A DNA stretch of 50,085 nt from Desulfovibrio legallii (GTDB lineage: Bacteria > Desulfobacterota > Desulfovibrionia > Desulfovibrionales > Desulfovibrionaceae): positions 1 to 50,085 of the forward strand of contig NZ_SIXC01000012.1 of assembly GCF_004309735.1 (NCBI RefSeq), given 5' to 3'. Positions 18,631-26,474 of this stretch are shown here, piece after piece. Numbering within the stretch: position 1 is the stretch's first letter; each line of letters opens with the position of its first letter. The translations under genes were made by a program, and so were the position numbers. Below the pieces are notes generated by a model. It was given only the letters and a program-made list of their open reading frames with translations, was not told the origin of the DNA and made no database searches.

Positions 18631-19807
18631 GGGCGGCTCCCTCCCGATGTTCATAGCCTTCCATTAGAGCTTTGGAAAGCCTCCGTACGCTTGCAATATG
18701 CCTTAAAACCTCCCCTTTTACAGATCCGATTGTTTTTGATTTCTCAACAAGTTGAATCTGCGTCTCTATGGGCGGAAGAAAAATTGGCAATGTAGAGTAT
18801 TCTTGCCCATTAATATTTGGCTGGGCACCAACCCTTACAGTGTTGTCTAGCCATTTTTTGTAATAACTAGAACGCGTGAATAGAAACAAGTAGTCTGGTA
18901 GAAGTTTTTTGGTGTTAGGCTTAAACCTTACGAGGTAACCTGCATAAACACACTTCTCATTTTGTTCTGAATGCAGATAAACCTTACCAACTGTGTTTCC
19001 GGTTCGAGCAAACAAAACGTCACCATGCATCAGTAGGTATTTTTCTTCATCATCATTACCAAGGCGAACCCCAACCTTTTCTTCCTGATTTAAAAGGCCA
19101 TTTGAGTTTATGTCCGTTATTCGAATATATCGAAGGCCGTCATTCTGGAATTCACTTGCTGGCGCATTTGCGCCATATTGTGGCTTTCCATGGATTAACT
19201 TACCTAGAGCTATAAAATTTTGATGACTGTTGTTTTTTATGATCAAGTCATCAATCAATGCTCCTTGCATAGTTTCACAATGCAAGTATGCCTTCGCAAA
19301 AAATTCCATAGTCTCATCCGCCGCCCACAAGATCTCGGCAATGCGCTTCTGTTCATCAAGCGGCGGCAGCGGAAATTCCTGCACTTTCAGCGTTTTCCAG
19401 TTGATCGTCGGCGAAAGCGAGCCCACCGATATTTCGATGGCTCGCTCCATGAACATGTCGGATTGCAGGAAGAACGGCAAAAACTCCGGCAGAATCATCT
19501 TGGGCTTTGCACGGACGACCATGGCATGGGCCGAGCAGATGCCATCGAACTCCGCCACGGCGAGTTTGCGCTGATACGCACGGCGGCGGCCGAAAATCAC
19601 ATCGCCCTTCTTGAAGGCCAGCTTCTGTCCGGTGACATCTGAAGGCTGCCCCCACTGGCGCAGATGAAGCGTGCTGGGATCGAGATGCTCCAGCCCGACA
19701 TAGACATCAGTCTTGGCATCGGCAGGGTCCACCCGCACAGCAACGTTCTGGGCGATGTCGCCAAACTTGACCATCTTCCAGCCGGGCTTCAGGGATTGCG
19801 CACTCAT
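18623..19807 (-). CDS. hsdS: Type I restriction-modification specificity subunit
   Basis: A 394-residue HsdS with two target-recognition domains, each followed by a conserved helix. The first half ends in P-L-P-P-L-D-E-Q-K-R-I-A near 155, the second in F-L-P-P-I-E-T-Q-I-Q-L near 345. HsdS reads a split DNA sequence and positions two HsdM subunits. The DNA for the second half (about 18,690-19,320) is strikingly AT-rich while the first half matches the GC-rich neighbours, so the second domain was probably exchanged recently. It overlaps hsdM by 4 nt and hsdR by 8 nt. The recognition sequence cannot be predicted here. Confidence 0.93.
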   Translation of the reverse strand: MSAQSLKPGWKMVKFGDIAQNVAVRVDPADAKTDVYVGLEHLDPSTLHLRQWGQPSDVTGQKLAFKKGDVIFGRRRAYQRKLAVAEFDGICSAHAMVVRAKPKMILPEFLPFFLQSDMFMERAIEISVGSLSPTINWKTLKVQEFPLPPLDEQKRIAEILWAADETMEFFAKAYLHCETMQGALIDDLIIKNNSHQNFIALGKLIHGKPQYGANAPASEFQNDGLRYIRITDINSNGLLNQEEKVGVRLGNDDEEKYLLMHGDVLFARTGNTVGKVYLHSEQNEKCVYAGYLVRFKPNTKKLLPDYLFLFTRSSYYKKWLDNTVRVGAQPNINGQEYSTLPIFLPPIETQIQLVEKSKTIGSVKGEVLRHIASVRRLSKALMEGYEHREGAAHV

Positions 19808-21327
19808 TTGCCACCTCCCATCACCCGTGCGTCCTCAAGCACCTCGAAGAGGCCATCCATCGACTCCCGCAATGCCATCGAACTTTGCTGCCAGTTCGCA
19901 ATGGCCTGCTTGAGGCTGACCGCATCGGCCGCTCCGTTGCCATTACCGTTTCCGTTGTCCGCCCGCACGTAGAGTGGGATGCTGAGGTTGCTGGCTTTCT
20001 CCCGGATCTCGTCATTGCTGACCACCCGGGCAAAGCCGTCCTCGTCACCGAAAGCCTGGTAGGAGGCGACAATGCGCTGGATATGATCTTCGGTGAGGAA
20101 GCTCTGTGCCCGCTCGCGGGTCACCTCTTTCAGCGCGTTGATGAAGAGCACCTTGTTCCTGCGCTCCTTGGGTTTGTTCATCCGACAAATGACGACGCAG
20201 GCTTCCATGGGCGAGTTGTAAAAGAGGTTGGGACCGAGGCCCAGCACACACTCCACCACGTCGTGGGCGACCAGCTTCTCGCGCATGGCCGACTCTTCGT
20301 TGCGGAAGAGGACGCCATGCGGAAACAGGATGGCGCAGCGGCCGCTCTTGGCCTTCATGCTCTTGATGATGTGCTGCCAGAAGGCATAGTCGGCGCGGCC
20401 CTGGGGTGGCGTGCCGTAGATGTTTCGGCCCCATGGATCGGCGGACCATGCATCGCGATCCCACTGCTTGATGGAGTACGGCGGATTGGCCAGGACCACA
20501 TCGAACTGCATGAGCCGGTCGCCTTCGACAAAGGCTGGGTTGGCCAGGGTATCGCCCCGGACGATACGGAAGTCCTCGATGCCGTGCAGGAACAGGTTCA
20601 TCCGGCCGATGGCGGAGGTGAGCAGGTTGCGCTCCTGGCCGAACAGCCGCAGGTTCCGCCACTCCTTGTTCTGCCGCTTCAGATGGGTGACAGCGGAAAG
20701 CAGCATGCCCGCAGAACCGCAGGTGGGGTCATAGATCGACTCGCCCGGCTTGGGTTCGAGCATCTCGGTCATCAGGTGGACCACGGTGCGGTTGGTATAG
20801 AACTCCGCAGCGGTGTGGCCGGAATCGTCGGCGAACTTCTTGATCAGAAACTCGTAGCCCACGCCCAGCTCATCCTCCGGGCAGTTGGAGAGAGAAAGCG
20901 TCTGCGAGCTGAAATGCTCGATGAGCTCGCGCAGCATGTGGTCCGGCAGGCGGTCCTTGTTGGTCCACTGGGCGTCGCCGAAGACTCCGTACAGGGTGTC
21001 GGGATTGGCCGTCTCAATCGCCCGCAGGGCATCCTGAATGGCCTTACCGACGTTCTTGACCTTGGTACGGGTGGCCTTCCAGTGAGCATCTTCCGGGATC
21101 TGGAAGCGGTGCTGCTCGGGAAGCGCGGCGTATTCCTGATCGCCGCCGGATTCCTCCAACGCATCGGCCAGCTCCTCGTCATAGACGTCGCACAGGCGCT
21201 TGTAAAACAGCAGCGGGAAGATGAACTGCTTGTAGTCCCCGGCGTCGATGTAGCCGCGCAGCAAGGTGGCCGCGCCCCAGAGGTAGGATTCCAGCTCCGA
21301 TTGGGAAATGTGTTTGCTTTTCTTCAT
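19804..21327 (-). CDS. hsdM: Type I modification methyltransferase, second HsdM paralogue
   Basis: A 507-residue N6-adenine methylase. The HsdM N-terminal helical domain covers residues 8-150. Motif I is D200-P-T-C-G-S-A-G207 and catalytic motif IV N281-P-P-Y284. Motif I has Ala where the other HsdM here has Gly, a change that may be tolerated. A Gly/Asn-rich stretch (about 450-460) precedes the C-terminal helix. It is clearly homologous to the 505-residue HsdM encoded just upstream but very different in sequence. ATG at 21327 overlaps the preceding stop as ATGA. The pair could form a mixed M1M2S complex. Both appear catalytically intact. Confidence 0.9.
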   Translation of the reverse strand: MKKSKHISQSELESYLWGAATLLRGYIDAGDYKQFIFPLLFYKRLCDVYDEELADALEESGGDQEYAALPEQHRFQIPEDAHWKATRTKVKNVGKAIQDALRAIETANPDTLYGVFGDAQWTNKDRLPDHMLRELIEHFSSQTLSLSNCPEDELGVGYEFLIKKFADDSGHTAAEFYTNRTVVHLMTEMLEPKPGESIYDPTCGSAGMLLSAVTHLKRQNKEWRNLRLFGQERNLLTSAIGRMNLFLHGIEDFRIVRGDTLANPAFVEGDRLMQFDVVLANPPYSIKQWDRDAWSADPWGRNIYGTPPQGRADYAFWQHIIKSMKAKSGRCAILFPHGVLFRNEESAMREKLVAHDVVECVLGLGPNLFYNSPMEACVVICRMNKPKERRNKVLFINALKEVTRERAQSFLTEDHIQRIVASYQAFGDEDGFARVVSNDEIREKASNLSIPLYVRADNGNGNGNGAADAVSLKQAIANWQQSSMALRESMDGLFEVLEDARVMGGGK

Positions 21328-21551
21328 CGCGCTACCACTTCCCATTCAGAAATGTCCGTTGGAATATCGACGTCATCCAGGGAGTCCCAGTCGTAATCGC
21401 CGGTCGCCTGCATGTAGACGTCATCGGCGGCCGCCATGGCCGAGTGATAGGAGCCGAGCAGGTCATCCTTGAACCACAGCCCCCAGCGACCGTTTGCTTG
21501 CGGTTTGATGAGGAAGAGGCCGGTGGGTGATTTGTACTGGTAGACTTTCAC
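21324..21551 (-). CDS. Small hypothetical protein between two hsdM genes
   Basis: A 75-residue acidic protein starting with GTG at 21551, overlapping the stop of the upstream hsdM by 3 nt and the start of the next by 4 nt. Such double coupling argues that it is truly translated. The N-terminus (K-V-Y-Q-Y-K-S-P-T-G-L-F-L-I-K-P) looks like beta strands, then W-G-L-W-F-K-D-D-L-L-G-S-Y, and the C-terminus is Asp-rich. I recognise no family. Its place suggests a regulator or assembly factor of the modification complex, or a DNA mimic given its acidity. None of these is shown by sequence. Confidence 0.7.
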   Translation of the reverse strand: MKVYQYKSPTGLFLIKPQANGRWGLWFKDDLLGSYHSAMAAADDVYMQATGDYDWDSLDDVDIPTDISEWEVVAR

Positions 21552-23065
21552 AGCAGACCCTCCCGGAGCAGCAGCCCCTTCAGGCGATCCTCGGCCGCAT
21601 ACGCTGCCTGCAGCGATTCCTTAAGGTTGGTGATGGCCTGATCGATGGTCGTGGATTCTTCCTCGATCACCGGCTCCACGTAGCGGGGGATGTTCAGGTT
21701 GAAATCGTTCTCGCGGATCTCGTCGAGCGTGGCCACCCGGCAGATCCCTTCCACATCCTGATAGCCCTCGTACCAGCGATGGATGTTGTCCACGTGTTCC
21801 GGCAGTAGCTCGTTCTGGGCGCGACCGGTCTTGAACTCCTTGGAGGCGTCTATGAACAGCACCTTCTGGCGGTGGGCCTTGGGCTTGCTGTCGCGGAAGA
21901 CCAGAACACAGGGCGCGAGACCGGTGCCGTAGAAAATGTTCTGACCGAGGCCGATCACCGCTTCGAGCATGTCCATCTCCAGCAGCTTGCGCCGGATCTC
22001 GCCCTCCTTGGACATGCGGAACAGCACGCCATGGGGAAGCACCACAGCCATGCGGCCGGTCTTGCGGGCCATGGACTTGATCATGTGCTGAACCCAGGCG
22101 AAGTCAGCAGAGGTTGCTGGCGGCAGTCCGGCAAAGTTGCGTCCGTAGGGGTCGTTGATCCAGACGTCGTCCCCCCACTTTTCCAGGGAGAAGGGAGGAT
22201 TGGCGATAACACAGTCAAAGGTGGCGAGGCTGTCGCCTGAATAAAAGGCGGGCAATCGCAGTGTGTCGCCGCGTTCGATATGGAAATCTTCCGCGCCGTG
22301 GAGAAAGAGGTTCATCCGGGCGATGGAGGATGTGGTCAGGTTCTTTTCCTGGCCGTAGAGCTTGCCCAGCATGAGGTTCTCGTCGCCGCCATGCTCTTTG
22401 ACATGGTGCAGCGCTTCGAGGAGCATGCCGCCGGTCCCGCAGGCCGGGTCATAGATGGTTTCCCCGGCCTTGGGCGCAAGGATGCGAACCATCAGCGCGA
22501 CCACGGAGCGTGGGGTATAGAATTCACCGGCCTTCTTGTTGGTCAGGTCGGCAAATTTCTTGATCAGGTATTCATAGGCCTGGCCGAGAATGTCCGCCTT
22601 GCAGTGCTCATTGCCCAGGTTGAGCGACGAGAAGTGTTCGATCAGGTCCTTGAGCAGCGCGTCCGAAAGGCGGTCCTTGTTGGTCCACTGGGCATCGCCG
22701 AAGATGCCGTGCAGGGTGTCCGGGTTGGCCTGCTCGATGCAGCGCATGGCCTTCTGGAGCGCATGTCCGATGTTGGCGCTCTTGGCCCGGACATCTTTCC
22801 AGTGGCAGCCCTCCGGAACCTGGAACCGGTGGTTCTCGGGGAACTGGGCAAATTCCACGTCGCCGTCTGACTCTTCCAGTGCCACGACATACTCCTCGTC
22901 ATAGACGTCGGAGAGCCGTTTGAAGAACAGCAGCGGGAAGATGTAGGTCTTGAAATCGGCCGCGTCAACAGGACCACGCAGGATATTGGCCGCCTCCCAG
23001 AGATGCCCGGAGAGGGTCCCGATATCCAGATCGACTGAATTGTTATTTCCGTTCTTCCTGCTCAT
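21548..23065 (-). CDS. hsdM: Type I modification methyltransferase, first HsdM
   Basis: A 505-residue HsdM with the typical N-terminal helical domain (to about residue 165). Motif I is D206-P-A-C-G-T-G-G213, motif IV N289-P-P-F292, and A-G-E-F-Y-T-P-R lies just before the catalytic domain. All are canonical for adenine-N6 methylation by type I enzymes. ATG at 23065 overlaps the HTH gene stop as ATGA. The adjacent hsdS and hsdR complete a type I set. The unusual point is that a second complete hsdM follows in the same operon. Confidence 0.93.
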   Translation of the reverse strand: MSRKNGNNNSVDLDIGTLSGHLWEAANILRGPVDAADFKTYIFPLLFFKRLSDVYDEEYVVALEESDGDVEFAQFPENHRFQVPEGCHWKDVRAKSANIGHALQKAMRCIEQANPDTLHGIFGDAQWTNKDRLSDALLKDLIEHFSSLNLGNEHCKADILGQAYEYLIKKFADLTNKKAGEFYTPRSVVALMVRILAPKAGETIYDPACGTGGMLLEALHHVKEHGGDENLMLGKLYGQEKNLTTSSIARMNLFLHGAEDFHIERGDTLRLPAFYSGDSLATFDCVIANPPFSLEKWGDDVWINDPYGRNFAGLPPATSADFAWVQHMIKSMARKTGRMAVVLPHGVLFRMSKEGEIRRKLLEMDMLEAVIGLGQNIFYGTGLAPCVLVFRDSKPKAHRQKVLFIDASKEFKTGRAQNELLPEHVDNIHRWYEGYQDVEGICRVATLDEIRENDFNLNIPRYVEPVIEEESTTIDQAITNLKESLQAAYAAEDRLKGLLLREGLL

Positions 23066-23271
23066 TCAGCTTGATCCTGTCTGCTCTTGTCCGCCGCGCC
23101 GCCAGCCTTCACCCACTCGTCAACCTCGTCTTTTTTGAACTTCCAAAGACGGCCCATGCGATGGGCGGGCATCGCATGCTTGTCGATCCAGCGGTAAACG
23201 GTGTCACTGCTGACACCGAGGTACTTGCCTATCTCGTCTACTGATAACCAGCGGTCTTCCATCTCGGCCAT
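23062..23271 (-). CDS. Excisionase-type helix-turn-helix DNA-binding protein
   Basis: A 69-residue winged-HTH protein of the MerR/excisionase type. The core is W-L-S-V-D-E-I-G-K-Y-L-G-V-S-S-D-T-V-Y-R-W, followed by the wing M-G-R-L-W-K-F-K-K-D-E-V-D-E-W. Such small genes often lead type I restriction-modification operons. A DNA-binding or regulatory role is known for the fold, not for this gene. It is the first gene after the TTGACA promoter and is coupled to hsdM by an ATGA overlap, so control of the operon by its product is plausible. No integrase is adjacent, which argues against a recombination role. Confidence 0.88.
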   Translation of the reverse strand: MAEMEDRWLSVDEIGKYLGVSSDTVYRWIDKHAMPAHRMGRLWKFKKDEVDEWVKAGGAADKSRQDQAE

Positions 23272-23365
23272 TTCTCTATGTCCTCATGGGCAATTGGTTT
23301 TCTTGCCACGCCAGAGGCGGTAATGGGGATGCTGGGCGCAACTCCCCCAACTTAAAATATCCTCT

Positions 23366-23395
23366 AACATACTTTAGGCAGGGGCCGATTGTCAA
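23366..23395 (-). promoter_or_regulatory. Sigma-70-like promoter for the restriction/defence operon
   Basis: On the minus strand, a perfect -35 box TTGACA (23395-23390), an 18-nt spacer and TATGTT (23371-23366) lie about 95 bp upstream of the HTH gene. An AT-rich stretch with another possible -10 (ATATTTTAAG) follows. This is the only clear promoter within the 158-bp gap 23272-23429 and would read the whole minus-strand defence region. Confidence 0.65.
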
Positions 23396-23429
23396 ACGTT
23401 TTCGTCCGGATAAGGCCGCAAAAGAAGGC

Positions 23430-23954
23430 TCATGGGCGTAACCACTCGCCGCTGGCGACTCTTTCCGCGTAAGGCGGGCATGGCATCCAATAGGTCCAGG
23501 CTGGAATCGAGGTGCGACCGCACATCACCGCCACCATCACCCGCTGGTACATGCTGTGGCCGCAGGGCCGGAAGCCTTCCAGCCGGTCGATGGGCGGAAG
23601 ATCGCGCAGCGGGTCGGTGAAGGTCACCAGTTCCCCATAGATCAGATCCCAGTCGCCGGTCGGGCGGCCGAAGCGCGGCGTGTCGATCTCCTGTTGTCTG
23701 CGGGCATCGGCCATTGGGTCGGCGGTACCCCGGGCCAGGATCAGCCCCTCCGGTACCTCGAGCGCCGGGAACCCGGCGTTGAGGTGGTAGAGCCTGCCCC
23801 AGACCACGGCCGGTTCGATACTGCGGGCCTGGGCGCAGAAGCGCTGATGGTTCCAGTAGCCCCTTTTCAGGGTGCCGTAGACGAAGAGACGGAGGATGGT
23901 CTCGGGAGTGTCTTCCGGGTTTGTGTTCAGGTTCGCGGTGTCTCCAATGTTCAT
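23430..23954 (-). CDS. Gamma-glutamylcyclotransferase-like (AIG2/GGCT fold) protein
   Basis: A 174-residue GGCT-fold protein. The phosphate-loop-like F-V-Y-G-T-L-K-R-G (24-32), the strand G-R-L-Y-H-L-N-A-G-F-P-A-L and the catalytic glutamate E126 in I-D-R-L-E-G-F are present. Enzymes of this fold cyclise a gamma-glutamyl amine to 5-oxoproline, freeing the amine. It ends the four-gene amidoligase operon and overlaps the amidotransferase gene as ATGA. The context suggests it trims or recycles gamma-glutamyl links made by the amidoligase (inference). The C-terminal part (W-T-Y-W-M-P-C-P-P) is typical of AIG2-like rather than ChaC members. Confidence 0.85.
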   Translation of the reverse strand: MNIGDTANLNTNPEDTPETILRLFVYGTLKRGYWNHQRFCAQARSIEPAVVWGRLYHLNAGFPALEVPEGLILARGTADPMADARRQQEIDTPRFGRPTGDWDLIYGELVTFTDPLRDLPPIDRLEGFRPCGHSMYQRVMVAVMCGRTSIPAWTYWMPCPPYAERVASGEWLRP

Positions 23955-24748
23955 GCATTCACTCCTTCGGGCAGTGTCCCTTTGCGCTCCTGGGGTATGA
24001 AGCGGAATTCGCTGTTTTCGATGGCCCGCACATCCTCGTGACGGATGGTGAGCATGGTCATGGGCGGCACCTCCAGCTCGCGCCAGCCCTTCTCGTTGTC
24101 CACGGCAAAGTCGATAAAGGCGGGCTCCGAGGCGTAGAGCACCACCCGGTGCTGGCGGTGGATGCGCAGGCAGAGCGGCTTGTTGCCCTTGAGCACGGTG
24201 ATGGTGCCGGGGTCGAGACGCGAGGCCAGCACGGCGCTCATCTGGCCGCGACAGAGGGCGAGCGCCTTCTTCAGGCCGTCCTGGTCGATGGGGCCTTCGG
24301 GCGCGAAGCGGTCGGCCAGGCGGAAGATCAACTCGCTATCTACCTCGGCGTAGCGCGGCAGCCCGAGTCGGCGGAACAGATAATCGGCGTTGTAGATGGT
24401 GCCGTTGTGGGTGCCGATGACGATCCCGGCCCGGATGGGATGGTTGTTGCGGTTGTTGAACTCGTTGCCCCGGGTGCGCCAGCGGGTGTGGCCCATGAGG
24501 ATGGTGGTCTCGTTGTCGACCTGCCCGAGCAGCTCCTGAAACGGCTTCTCGTAGACCAGCTCGTGCGCCCGCATCGGCCGCTTGAAGATGCGGTGGCTGC
24601 CGTTGGTCTTGAGCCAGGCCAGACCGGAGGCGTGCGGGCCGCGCTCCTCGCTGTGCAGCAGCATGCGGATGAAGACCTCGCGCAGGTAATCCCGCTCGTC
24701 GGGCCGTCTGCGCTTGCGGCCGAAGATGATGCCTACTTGTCCGCACAT
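23951..24748 (-). CDS. Class II glutamine amidotransferase-like (Ntn hydrolase) protein
   Basis: A 265-residue protein starting M-C2-G, so the cysteine becomes N-terminal after methionine removal and acts as the glutaminase nucleophile. Downstream G-H-T-R-W-R-T-R-G-N and H-N-G-T-I are the glutamine-binding motifs of GATase class II, and V-D-S-E-L completes the pocket. No synthase domain is fused, so ammonia would pass to a partner. It overlaps the preceding gene by 16 nt and the GGCT gene by 4 nt. The likely partner is the amidoligase of the same operon. An alternative is that it hydrolyses a gamma-glutamyl product. Confidence 0.88.
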   Translation of the reverse strand: MCGQVGIIFGRKRRRPDERDYLREVFIRMLLHSEERGPHASGLAWLKTNGSHRIFKRPMRAHELVYEKPFQELLGQVDNETTILMGHTRWRTRGNEFNNRNNHPIRAGIVIGTHNGTIYNADYLFRRLGLPRYAEVDSELIFRLADRFAPEGPIDQDGLKKALALCRGQMSAVLASRLDPGTITVLKGNKPLCLRIHRQHRVVLYASEPAFIDFAVDNEKGWRELEVPPMTMLTIRHEDVRAIENSEFRFIPQERKGTLPEGVNA

Positions 24749-25254
24749 GGAGCCGGGTCCTCCTTGCCGCCGAAGTTCTTGCCGAGCGGTCTCGTTCCTT
24801 CGAGGACGAAGGCCGCGTATTCACGCCTGTGATCCGCCAGCCACTCGGCCACCTCCGGATAACCCATCTCAGCGGTCAGGCGGGTCACCTCCGGGTGGTC
24901 GAGCATGTTGGTGAGTCCGGAGAGCCGCACCGTCTCCAGGGCTTCGAGGAAGCGTTCCGGCCAGGGATCGCTGGCCTTGTCGTCGGGCAGAAACTCGATC
25001 AGGCCGTGCCGGGCCAGGCGGGTGAGAAACTCGGCGGCCGCAGCGGCGGCGTCCTCCGGCAACGGCTGGGTCGGCCCGCCTTCGATGCCGGAGAGCACCT
25101 CGGTCATGTAGTCCCGGGGTGCTCGGCTGGCGGTGAACGGCGTCTGACCGCGCATCATCTCGACAACTTCGAGGCAGTCGGCGGCCTGGATGATTTCCCC
25201 GCTGCCGGGGATCGGGTCGCCATCCAGCGTGGTGGAGCGGATCAGAATCTTCAT
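24733..25254 (-). CDS. Hypothetical protein of the amidoligase operon
   Basis: A 173-residue protein that I do not recognise. It starts M-K-I-L-I-R-S-T-T-L-D-G after AGGAGGTGCCCC, an excellent ribosome site. Residues 1-60 look like alternating strands and helices (I-I-Q-A-A-D-C-L-E-V-V-E-M-M-R). Then come an Ala-rich helix and a short charged tail ending E-D-P-A-P-C-A-D-K, whose codons overlap the amidotransferase start by 16 nt. It lies between the amidoligase and amidotransferase genes. A substrate or adaptor role is possible but not shown. Confidence 0.65.
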   Translation of the reverse strand: MKILIRSTTLDGDPIPGSGEIIQAADCLEVVEMMRGQTPFTASRAPRDYMTEVLSGIEGGPTQPLPEDAAAAAAEFLTRLARHGLIEFLPDDKASDPWPERFLEALETVRLSGLTNMLDHPEVTRLTAEMGYPEVAEWLADHRREYAAFVLEGTRPLGKNFGGKEDPAPCADK

Positions 25255-25265
25255 GGGGCACCTCC

Positions 25266-26225
25266 TTAAACAGTGAGGCCGGGAACTTGCCCGGCCTCGT
25301 TGGTGAGAGTGGTGGTTGTTTCGTCCGGAAGGACGTCCTGCGGTTTGGGGCGTCCGTTCTTAAAGGCGGCGTCGCCGGGCATGTTGGCCATCAGATGCTT
25401 GCGGGCGGTCTTGAATTCGTCGCCGATCAGGCCGAGGTGGAGCAGGAAGACCCGGAAGTCGTACTTAGCGCTCTGGGGGTCGAAGTCCCGCTTGCGGCTG
25501 GAGGCTGCCCGGCCGTTGAGCGCCTTGGCGGCGACGGCGAGGCAGAACTGCAGGTAGGCCTTGATCCGCCCCGCGTGGAGGGTCGCCTCGAACCAGCGGA
25601 ACTCCACCGTGCCCCGGTACCAGACGTTGTGCAGGTTGACCCCGTGGTAGCGGCTGTTGTCGTAGTGCTGGGGCTGGCGGTTGTGGTAGCCGTACCAGAT
25701 GCGGTTGAGCTGGTCCTTGGTGCGCGGGCGATGCTGTTCGATGCGTTGGATCAGCTCGTCGCTGACCGGCCGGGTGTAGCGGTTGAGCCGGTCGCGGCTG
25801 ATGCCGAGGGCGTGGAGGATCAGCGGCTCCTGCTTGTAGACGATCTTGGCCAGGTTACCCAGGTGCCTGCCGTCGAAGGGCGCGGCGTCGATATGGATGT
25901 GGATGCCGCACTGGCTGTTGATCTTGCCTCCGGCGCGGCGGATGGCCCGAACCACCTCCTGCAGTTGCGGGATGTCGTCGTAGCCGAGCACCGGGCTGAC
26001 CACCTCGGCCCGCAGATGGGCCGGGACGCTGGTCAGGGAGGCGTCCCCCACCACCTTCCAGACGCGGCCGCGCAGGCCCTCGACCTCCCAGGGGTCATAG
26101 CTGCTGGGGATGCCGACATGGCGGACCGTGCCGCCCACCACCGAGTGGATGGCCCAGGCGATCTGTTCCCGGGTGCGTTTTACGGTCTCGATCTCGATCC
26201 CGTAGTGGATCTCTTTCAGGTTCAT
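25266..26225 (-). CDS. Amidoligase (glutamine synthetase-fold COOH-NH2 ligase)
   Basis: A 319-residue protein of the amidoligase family. Key residues match the GS fold: Y-G-I-E11-I-E13 (metal ligands), R-A-E-V-V-S-P (72-78), C-G-I-H109-I-H111-I-D and T-V-E208-F-R210-W-F-E. Family members are predicted to join a carboxylate to an amine using ATP. Linkage with GATase class II and GGCT-like genes is a recurrent arrangement noted in comparative genomics. ATG at 26225 follows GGAGGCACGC. A 250-nt gap separates it from the tail operon, and I see no strong promoter there. The substrate is unknown. Tail protein, peptidoglycan or a small peptide are candidates. Confidence 0.85.
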   Translation of the reverse strand: MNLKEIHYGIEIETVKRTREQIAWAIHSVVGGTVRHVGIPSSYDPWEVEGLRGRVWKVVGDASLTSVPAHLRAEVVSPVLGYDDIPQLQEVVRAIRRAGGKINSQCGIHIHIDAAPFDGRHLGNLAKIVYKQEPLILHALGISRDRLNRYTRPVSDELIQRIEQHRPRTKDQLNRIWYGYHNRQPQHYDNSRYHGVNLHNVWYRGTVEFRWFEATLHAGRIKAYLQFCLAVAAKALNGRAASSRKRDFDPQSAKYDFRVFLLHLGLIGDEFKTARKHLMANMPGDAAFKNGRPKPQDVLPDETTTTLTNEAGQVPGLTV

Positions 26226-26411
26226 GCGTGCCTCCGTCGTTCATGGCGCTTCTAAGTCGTTGTCTGGCAAGGCTTTTCAACCTCCGCTCACACCATGAAT
26301 GAATGCTTCTTTCCGGACACAAATCAAGTAGAAGAACAGCCGGAGCCGACATTTAACACGTTTATTTTCAATGACTTGCGAACTTGGCCGGATTGGGCGG
26401 CGCACAGGCGG

Positions 26412-26451
26412 CAGAAACCCCGGAACGGGCTGGCCGTATCCGGGGTTTCTG
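26412..26451 (-). terminator. Strong hairpin after the tail operon
   Basis: CAGAAACCCCGG (26412-26423) pairs perfectly with CCGGGGTTTCTG (26440-26451) around a 16-nt loop, beginning 24 nt past the last tail gene. No T run follows on either strand, so it may be a Rho-assisted terminator, an RNA-stabilising 3' end or an attenuator. It separates the tail operon from the amidoligase operon. The remainder of 26226-26474 shows no gene. Confidence 0.55.
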
Positions 26452-26474
26452 AGTTAGCGGTGGCAGTGAGCCGG

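Noticed and set aside
573..23271. A BREX system
   Set aside because: No PglZ phosphatase, BrxC ATPase, BrxL protease or PglX-sized methylase is seen.
23062..23271. The HTH gene as a phage excisionase marking an integration site
   Set aside because: No integrase is nearby, and it is coupled to hsdM by ATGA overlap, so an R-M regulator is more likely.
23392..23958. A 188-codon minus-strand frame overlapping the GGCT gene
   Set aside because: It is an out-of-frame shadow rich in Arg, Pro and Gly. The GGCT frame carries the family motifs and the ATGA coupling.
26226..26411. A promoter for the amidoligase operon
   Set aside because: Candidates such as TTGAAA near 26,370 lack a -10 box at proper spacing, so none is annotated.
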